Assembly: GCF_000308755.1 (NCBI RefSeq)
Contig: NZ_BAGF01000149.1
Coordinates: 1-64,000, forward strand
Length of the DNA: 64,000 nt
Direction of reading: 5' to 3'
Source: Nocardia pneumoniae NBRC 100136
Lineage (GTDB): Bacteria; Actinomycetota; Actinomycetes; Mycobacteriales; Mycobacteriaceae
Part shown: positions 58,687 through 64,000 of the stretch, piece after piece
How the letters are laid out: every line of letters begins with the position of its first letter
Numbering within the stretch: the first letter of the stretch is position 1
Translations under genes and position numbers: made by a program
Notes under the pieces: generated by a model
What the model was told of the DNA's origin: nothing
Database searches by the model: none
Seen by the model: the letters and a program-made list of their open reading frames with translations, nothing else

Positions 58687-61389
58687 CTAGGCGGTGGGCT
58701 GGGTGGCCAGCGCCCGCCGGGCATACGCGCGGACATCGGCGTCGGTGTCGTCGATCGCGCCGCGCAGCGCGGCGTGTGCGGCGGGCCGCTCCGGCCACCC
58801 CGCCAGCGACAGGACCGCCGCCTTGCGCACGTCCAGATGTGGATCGCCCAGCGCCGCAGCCAGGATCGGCACCGCGAGCTCCGGATCGGCCGCGGCCAGT
58901 CCACGGGCCGCGCCCACCCGGATCTGCCAGGCCGAATGACGCAGCGCGGCCTCCAGTGCGGTGACGTCTTCGGACTCGACGCCGAGTCGCGCGAACGCGG
59001 TGAGCGCGGCGGCGCGGACCAGCGGGTCCTGATCGCCCGCGAGGCGGCGGATCACCTCGGCGCCGCCGTCGCCGATCGCGGCCAGTCCTTGGGCGACCGC
59101 GATGCGCACCTCGCGATTGTCGTCGTCGGCGAGGGCGGCGACGCCGTCGCGGTCGTCGAGCGAGACCAGGGCGCGGACCGCCTCGATGCGCACCCGGTGA
59201 TCCCCGTCCGAGCGAGCCGCGCGGTACTGCGCGGCCGCTCCGGCCCGCAGGGCGCGCAGCAGATCGATCACGGTGGCGCGGACGACCGGATCGGGGGAGG
59301 CGAGCCGGTCGGACAGCCCGGCCGCCGAGGGCAAGACCTCCACCAGTTCCCGCAGGCTCGCCGCGGCCGCGCGCCGTACCGAAGCCGCCTCGTCGTCGAG
59401 CGCGTCGATCAGGACGGCGGTGAAGCCGTCCGGTGTGTGCTCGGTCAGCACCGAGATCGCCGCGGCCCGCACGCCCGCGTCCGGATCCGTCAGATAGGCC
59501 GACAACTGCGCAACGGTCGGTTCGTCCAGCGCGAGCAGCGCGACGATACGGGGCGACGGGGGAGAGGCGGGTTGCTTCCCGGCTCCGGAGCCGTGCTCAG
59601 CGGCGACGCCGGTGTGCGGCGCACGGCCTGCGGCTGTCGGCGGCTGGTGCACTGGCACCGCCCCGGCATCGGCCGAGGGCAGGTCGTCGAGTCCGGGCAC
59701 CGGAACCAGGTACGGCGCCACCGGCCGCTTCAGGAATGCCATGGTCCCGTCGGGGTTCTTGCGGAGATTGAGGTGGTATCGCCATTCGACATCGTCGCGT
59801 TCGGGGAGGTCGGCGCGCTCATGGTAGAGGCCCCAACGGGATTCGGTCCTGGTCAGGGAGCTGCGGGCGGCCATTTCGGCGCAGTCGCGGATGAACGACA
59901 CTTCGACCGCCCGCATCAACTCGTGCGGGGTGCGTGCGCCGATGCCCTCGATCTCACCGCGCATGCGCTCGAAGGTCTCCACCGCGATGGCCAGTTTGGT
60001 GGCCGTTTTGGGTGGCGCCACATAGTCGTTGACGAACCGGCGCAACTTGTACTCGACCTGCGGCTGCGGCGGCCCGTCCGGATGACGCAGCGGCCGGTAG
60101 ATCAGTTCGTGTGCCGCGGCCAGTTGGTCTTCCGGCAGTTCACCCGGCGCCGCGACATCCTCGAGCGTGGACGCGGCGTGCGCGCCCGCGAGATCGCCGA
60201 AGACGAACGCGCCGATCATGTAGTTGTGCGGCACGCACGCCAGGTCGCCCGCCGCGTACAAGCCGGGCACCGTGGTGCGCGCGTGCTCGTCGACCCACAC
60301 GCCGGAGGCGGAGTGCCCGCCGCACAAGCCGATTTCGGAGATGTGCATCTCGATGTCGTGCGTGCGGTAGTCGTGGCCGCGGTTGGCGTGGAAGGTGCCG
60401 CGGGTCGGGCGCTCGGTGGTGTGCAGGATGCCTTCGAGCGTGCTCAGCGTCTCGTCCGGCAGGTGCGAGACCTTGAGGTAGATGGGTCCGCGCGCGGATT
60501 CGATCTCGCGCTTCACTTCCGCCATCATCTGTCCGGACCAGTAGTCGGAGTCGACGAAGCGCTCGCCTCGGGCGTTGACCTGGTAGCCGCCGAACGGATT
60601 GGCGACATACGCGCACGCCGGGCCGTTGTAGTCCTTGATCAGCGGGTTGATCTGGAAGCACTCGATGCCGCTGAGCTCGGCGCCCGCGTGGTAGGCCATC
60701 GAGTAGCCGTCGCCGGCGTTCGTCGGATTCTCGTAGGTGCCGTACAGATAGCCGCTGGCGGGCAGCCCGAGCCTGCCGCAGGGTCCGGTGGCCAGGATCA
60801 CCGCCTTCGCGCCGACTGCGACGAATTCGCCGGTGCGCGTGTGCAGTGCGGCGGCGCCGACCGCGCGTCCGTTGTCGGTGAGCACGCGCACCGGCATGAG
60901 CCGGTTCTCGATGCGGATCTTCTCGCGCATCGTGCGTTGCCGCAGCACGCGATACAGGGCCTTCTTGACATCCTTGCCCTCGGGCATGGGCAGGACGTAC
61001 GAGCCGGAGCGGTGCACCCGGCGTACCGCGTACTCGCCGTACTCGTCCTTCTCGAATTTCACCCCGTAGCGTTCCAGCCGTTGCACCATGGCGAAGCCGC
61101 GCGTCGCGGTCTGGTACACGGTGCGCTGGTCGACGATTCCGTCGTTGGCCCTGGTGATCTCGGCGACGTAGTCCTCCGGTTCGGCCTTGCCGGGGATGAC
61201 GGCGTTGTTGACGCCGTCCATGCCCATGGCCAGCGCACCGGAGTGCCGCACGTGCGCCTTCTCCAGCAGCAGCACGTTCGCGCCCTGCCCGGCGGCGGTG
61301 AGCGCGGCCATGGTGCCCGCGGTGCCGCCGCCGATGACGAGCACGTCGCAGTCCAGCCGAATCCGTTCCGGCAGCGACGGAATGTTCAC
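58687..61389 (-). CDS. AprA/FrdA-like flavoprotein fused to HEAT repeats
   Basis: The product is 900 residues from a GTG at 61389 that overlaps the ATPase stop (GTGA). Residues 1-560 are a fumarate reductase/adenylylsulfate reductase-type flavoprotein: VLVIGGGTAGTMAALTAAGQ, HSGALAMGMDGVNNAV, GGYQVNARGERFVDSDY and VPGLYAAGDLACVPHNYMIG. After a Pro/Ala/Gly linker (about 560-613), residues 614-900 are HEAT repeats (VRAAAISVL, VRRAAAASLRELV, VRIEAVRALVSL and more). The partner iron-sulfur subunit is not in the window. With the transporter genes before it, it probably oxidises or reduces the imported compound. Confidence 0.88.
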   Translation of the reverse strand: MNIPSLPERIRLDCDVLVIGGGTAGTMAALTAAGQGANVLLLEKAHVRHSGALAMGMDGVNNAVIPGKAEPEDYVAEITRANDGIVDQRTVYQTATRGFAMVQRLERYGVKFEKDEYGEYAVRRVHRSGSYVLPMPEGKDVKKALYRVLRQRTMREKIRIENRLMPVRVLTDNGRAVGAAALHTRTGEFVAVGAKAVILATGPCGRLGLPASGYLYGTYENPTNAGDGYSMAYHAGAELSGIECFQINPLIKDYNGPACAYVANPFGGYQVNARGERFVDSDYWSGQMMAEVKREIESARGPIYLKVSHLPDETLSTLEGILHTTERPTRGTFHANRGHDYRTHDIEMHISEIGLCGGHSASGVWVDEHARTTVPGLYAAGDLACVPHNYMIGAFVFGDLAGAHAASTLEDVAAPGELPEDQLAAAHELIYRPLRHPDGPPQPQVEYKLRRFVNDYVAPPKTATKLAIAVETFERMRGEIEGIGARTPHELMRAVEVSFIRDCAEMAARSSLTRTESRWGLYHERADLPERDDVEWRYHLNLRKNPDGTMAFLKRPVAPYLVPVPGLDDLPSADAGAVPVHQPPTAAGRAPHTGVAAEHGSGAGKQPASPPSPRIVALLALDEPTVAQLSAYLTDPDAGVRAAAISVLTEHTPDGFTAVLIDALDDEAASVRRAAAASLRELVEVLPSAAGLSDRLASPDPVVRATVIDLLRALRAGAAAQYRAARSDGDHRVRIEAVRALVSLDDRDGVAALADDDNREVRIAVAQGLAAIGDGGAEVIRRLAGDQDPLVRAAALTAFARLGVESEDVTALEAALRHSAWQIRVGAARGLAAADPELAVPILAAALGDPHLDVRKAAVLSLAGWPERPAAHAALRGAIDDTDADVRAYARRALATQPTA

Positions 61390-62126
61390 AGTTTCTCCAG
61401 GATCTCGGCCTTCGTCGCGGATCGGTCGATCGCCTCGCGCGGGCTGGGCACCGGCACCAGCGCGCGCAGGGTGCCGCCGCCGAGCACGGCGATGCGGTCG
61501 CCGAGCAGCAGGGCCTCGTCGAGGTCGTGGGTGACGAAGACGACGGTGGTGGGATGGGCGCGCCAGGTGTCGATCAGCAGCCGCTGCATGGTCTCCCGCG
61601 TCTGTGTGTCGAGTGCGCCGAACGGCTCGTCCATCAGCACGGCGCGCGGTGCGGCCGCGAGGCTGCGCGCCAGCTGGACCCGCTGGCGCATGCCGCCGGA
61701 CAGGTCGCGGGGCAGATAGTCGGCATACCCGGTGAGCCCGACCTCCTCCACCCAGCGCAGTGCCGTGGTCCGGCGTTCGGCGCGGGGCGTTCCGCCCAGG
61801 CGCAGGGCGAGTTCGATGTTCTGCCGCGCGGTGCGCCACGGCAGCAGCGCGTCGTCCTGGAAGACCAGGGCGCGGTCGGCGGCGGGTCCGGTGACGGCGA
61901 CGCCGTCGGCCAGGATCGCGCCGCCCGCAGGAGCGTGCAGTCCGGCGAGGGCGCGCAGCAGCGTCGACTTGCCGCAGCCGGATTTGCCGACCACCATGAC
62001 GATTTCGCCCGGCGCGATGGTCACGTCGAGTCGGTCGAGTACCGGTTGGCCGCCGTAGGCGATCCGGACGCCGCCGAGGCTCAAGCGCATGCCGGTCGAG
62101 GCCGGTGCTTCGATCACTGTGGTCAT
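61386..62126 (-). CDS. ABC transporter ATPase (nitrate/sulfonate/taurine type)
   Basis: The product is 246 residues. Walker A VGKSGCGKSTLLRALAGL, Q-loop FQDDALLPWRTARQN, signature LSGGMRQRVQLARSLA, Walker B VLMDEPFGALD and switch VFVTHDLDEALLLGDR are intact. The segment DDALLPWRT marks the SsuB/TauB/NrtD group. The start overlaps the permease stop by ATGA, and its stop overlaps the flavoprotein start. Confidence 0.93.
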   Translation of the reverse strand: MTTVIEAPASTGMRLSLGGVRIAYGGQPVLDRLDVTIAPGEIVMVVGKSGCGKSTLLRALAGLHAPAGGAILADGVAVTGPAADRALVFQDDALLPWRTARQNIELALRLGGTPRAERRTTALRWVEEVGLTGYADYLPRDLSGGMRQRVQLARSLAAAPRAVLMDEPFGALDTQTRETMQRLLIDTWRAHPTTVVFVTHDLDEALLLGDRIAVLGGGTLRALVPVPSPREAIDRSATKAEILEKL

Positions 62127-62980
62127 GCCTCGACCTCCCTGGGCAGCCAGCGGGTGATGCGGCGGCCGGCCAGCTCGACCAGCCCCGATGTCGCGAAACC
62201 GAGGACGCCGATGGTGATCATGCCGACGAACACCGCCGGATAGTCCACGATGGTGTACGCCTGCCAGGTGCGGTAGCCGACGCCGAGACGCCCGGAGATC
62301 ATCTCCGCGGAGATCAGGCAGATCCACGCCACGCCGACGCTGACCGACAGGCCGCTGAAGACGCCGGGCAGGATGCCGGGGAACACCACGCGCACCAGCA
62401 CGTCCAGCCGGGACGCGCCGAGTGTGCGCAGCGCGTCCTCCCAGATGGTCGGCAGCGCGCGCACCGCGTGCCGCGTGCTGACCAGCACCGGGAACAGCGA
62501 CGCGGTGAAGGTGATGAACACGATGCCGGATTCGTCGCTGGGGAACAGCAGGATCGCGACCGGGACCAGCGCGATCGCCGGTATCGGCCGGACCAGTTCG
62601 GCGAGCGGGCCGAGGGTGTCGGCGAGCAGCCGGGACCGGCCGAGGCCGATGCCCGCGATCACGCCGACCACCGCGGCCAGCCCGAAACCGGTGACGATCC
62701 GCAGCAGCGACTGGGCGATGTCCAGGTAGTACTGGTCGGCGCGCAGGCGGGTGCCGAATTCGGCGACGATCTGGGTGACGGTGGGCAGCGTGTCGAAGCG
62801 CAGGCCCGCCGCCCGTACGTTGTTGGCCGTGAGCAACTGCCACGCACCGACCGCGGCGGCGACCGACGCGACCCGCAGCAGGCGTGAGCGCCACACCGAT
62901 GGCGGCGTCGGTGCCGACCGGGCCGCGGTCGGCTCCGACGTGATGACCTGCGCCGAGTGGGCGGCGAGTTCGCTTGTCAT
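62123..62980 (-). CDS. ABC transporter permease (SsuC/TauC type)
   Basis: The product is 285 residues with six membrane helices after a basic N-terminus. The ATPase contact loop EDALRTLGASRLDVLVRVVFPGILPGV is present. Together with WICLISAEMISGRLGVGYRTW it fits the permeases of sulfonate, nitrate and taurine systems. Its start overlaps the binding protein stop by ATGA, its stop overlaps the ATPase start. Confidence 0.93.
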   Translation of the reverse strand: MTSELAAHSAQVITSEPTAARSAPTPPSVWRSRLLRVASVAAAVGAWQLLTANNVRAAGLRFDTLPTVTQIVAEFGTRLRADQYYLDIAQSLLRIVTGFGLAAVVGVIAGIGLGRSRLLADTLGPLAELVRPIPAIALVPVAILLFPSDESGIVFITFTASLFPVLVSTRHAVRALPTIWEDALRTLGASRLDVLVRVVFPGILPGVFSGLSVSVGVAWICLISAEMISGRLGVGYRTWQAYTIVDYPAVFVGMITIGVLGFATSGLVELAGRRITRWLPREVEA

Positions 62981-64000
62981 CCGCGTACTTCCGTGACGGC
63001 CTGCTCGTAGCCGACCGGCGTGGCCGACGGGTGGCCCTGCCGGTAGCGCTGCGCCGCGGCGGCCGTGGTGAAGGGCAGGTATGTGTTGCCGTCGCGCAGC
63101 CACACCGCCTTGTCGGCGAACCAGCGGGTGCCGAGTTCGGCGTCCGGGACGTACGCGGCACGGATCGTCTTGCCCTGTGCCTTCGCGGCGTGGATCGCGC
63201 GGAGCAGGCAGGTCGGGTCGGCGGCGGGTTGCGGTGTGTCGGCGCCGTCGAGCCACAGCTCTCCGGCCAGCGCGGGGTTCTGCGCGGCGGTGCCGCAGAC
63301 GGGATCGGCGCCGGTGACGCGCGTGGGGTTGGTCTTGTCCGCCAGTTCGCGGTCGTAGTCGCGGCCGGTCTCGGCGAAGGCTTTGCGCAGCGGGGCGTCC
63401 TCGACGAACCGGTCGATATCGAGGTCGGCGAAGTCTCCGATCGACTTCAGGTATGCAACATCACTTTTGAGCGCGGCGATCAGGCTCGGCTCGAGCGTGG
63501 TGTCGAAACTCGTTCCGCCGGGACCGTTGTAGAGGTACACCACCTCCTGCGGCAGCCCGGAGCCGTCGGCGACGATCTTGGCGGCTTCGAACGGTTTGTC
63601 GCGCAGGAACTGGGTGGCGTCCAGCTGCGCGGCGAGGAACGCCTGCAGCACTTCGGGATGCTCGGCGGCGTACGCGCGGCGGGCGACCACGCCGTGGAAG
63701 GTGGGCACGCCGAGTTCGGCGCCGTCGTAGAGCAGCTTGGCCTTGTTCTGGAAGACGAGCAGACCGGGCCACGCGACGAACTGCGACAGCGCGCTCACCT
63801 GGTGCGATTCGAGCGCGGTCGCGCCGACCTGCGGCTGTTGGTTGAGCACCTCCACGCCCTTGGCCGGGTCGATCCCGGCCCGCGACAGCGCCTGCACCAA
63901 CGTGCCGTGCCCGGCCGAACCGACGCTGGCGGAGATCTTCTGCCCGGCCAGATCGGTGATCCCGGCTGCCGCCGAATCATTCGGCACCACAACCATGTTC
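62977..64000 (-). CDS. ABC substrate-binding protein with NosL-like C-terminal domain (partial)
   Basis: The 5' part lies beyond the window. The visible 341 residues begin inside an NMT1/SsuA-type binding domain (SVGSAGHGTLVQALSRAG, AWPGLLVFQNKAK, EHPEVLQAFLAAQLDATQFL). After about residue 235, a second domain carries DPTCLLRAIHAAKAQGKT, AAYVPDAELGTRWFADKAVW and YLPFTTAAAAQRYRQGHP, which matches the C-terminal half of the NosL copper-chaperone family. It likely delivers the substrate to the permease coded directly after it. Confidence 0.85.
   Translation of the reverse strand, partial: NMVVVPNDSAAAGITDLAGQKISASVGSAGHGTLVQALSRAGIDPAKGVEVLNQQPQVGATALESHQVSALSQFVAWPGLLVFQNKAKLLYDGAELGVPTFHGVVARRAYAAEHPEVLQAFLAAQLDATQFLRDKPFEAAKIVADGSGLPQEVVYLYNGPGGTSFDTTLEPSLIAALKSDVAYLKSIGDFADLDIDRFVEDAPLRKAFAETGRDYDRELADKTNPTRVTGADPVCGTAAQNPALAGELWLDGADTPQPAADPTCLLRAIHAAKAQGKTIRAAYVPDAELGTRWFADKAVWLRDGNTYLPFTTAAAAQRYRQGHPSATPVGYEQAVTEVRG

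Noticed and set aside
58774..61719. A 981-codon open frame antisense to the flavoprotein gene
   Set aside because: It is an antisense frame kept open by codon bias in high-GC DNA; composition is His/Gly/Arg/Asp rich and no family motif is seen, while the opposite strand has full flavoprotein and HEAT motifs.

Overview
The window is high-GC DNA from an actinobacterium. I infer a mycolic-acid-type organism, most likely Nocardia or a close relative. The signs are a MarP-like acid-resistance protease with the expected disulfide cysteines, an LGFP-repeat cell-wall protein, a DUF5709 protein, XRE/DUF5753 regulation, F420-type LLM enzymes, a partial cvn conservon and a large FadE/FabG/MaoC-type beta-oxidation operon. 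The genus is an inference from gene content only. No rRNA, tRNA or CRISPR was seen.

Layout. 1-8.4 kb: the 5' end of an aldehyde dehydrogenase with its GAF-type regulator, two small secreted proteins, a DinB/DUF664 protein, a membrane metallophosphoesterase and a TerD-AIM24 fusion. 8.8-14.5 kb: a four-gene leftward block (two related SAM methyltransferases, a pyridoxamine-oxidase-like protein, a DUF6081 protein) facing an XRE/DUF5753 regulator, then an LGFP protein. 14.8-24.5 kb: divergent pairs (lysG/lysE; tetR/SDR with a clear operator), an LLM oxidoreductase, and many small membrane or stress-type proteins (DUF5709, hemerythrin, PP2C phosphatase, DUF6882). 24.7-35 kb: a GMC alcohol oxidase, a conservon (cvnA-B-C without cvnD), a tandem pair of YdcZ-type DMT proteins, a GyrI-like protein, a low-complexity secreted protein and a DUF4239 protein.

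35.8-49.2 kb: one long rightward catabolic run: thiolase, SDR, zinc-free oxidoreductase, FabG-type SDR, MaoC hydratase, two acyl-CoA dehydrogenases, TetR, PucR-type regulator, acyl-CoA synthetase, DUF3556 membrane protein and an FAD oxidoreductase. Together they can activate an acid to its CoA ester, dehydrogenate, hydrate, oxidise and thiolyse it. The true substrate cannot be read from the sequence. A palindrome in front of the thiolase is a candidate TetR site.

49.2-54.9 kb looks like an accessory block. It is bounded by a 42-bp imperfect direct repeat and holds a resolvase-like fragment, a possible transposase remnant, a large ATPase-LuxR regulator, a nested inverted repeat and a lower-GC hisC-like aminotransferase gene broken by two single-base frameshifts. 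54.9-58.6 kb: an OhrR-like MarR regulator, a phosphoribosyltransferase, a GNAT protein, an epimerase-like protein and marP.

58.7-64 kb: a leftward, translationally coupled operon for an ABC uptake system (binding protein with a NosL-like C-terminal domain, permease, ATPase) ending in an AprA/FrdA-like flavoprotein fused to HEAT repeats. These two domain fusions, and the repeat-bounded accessory block, are the most unusual things in the window.
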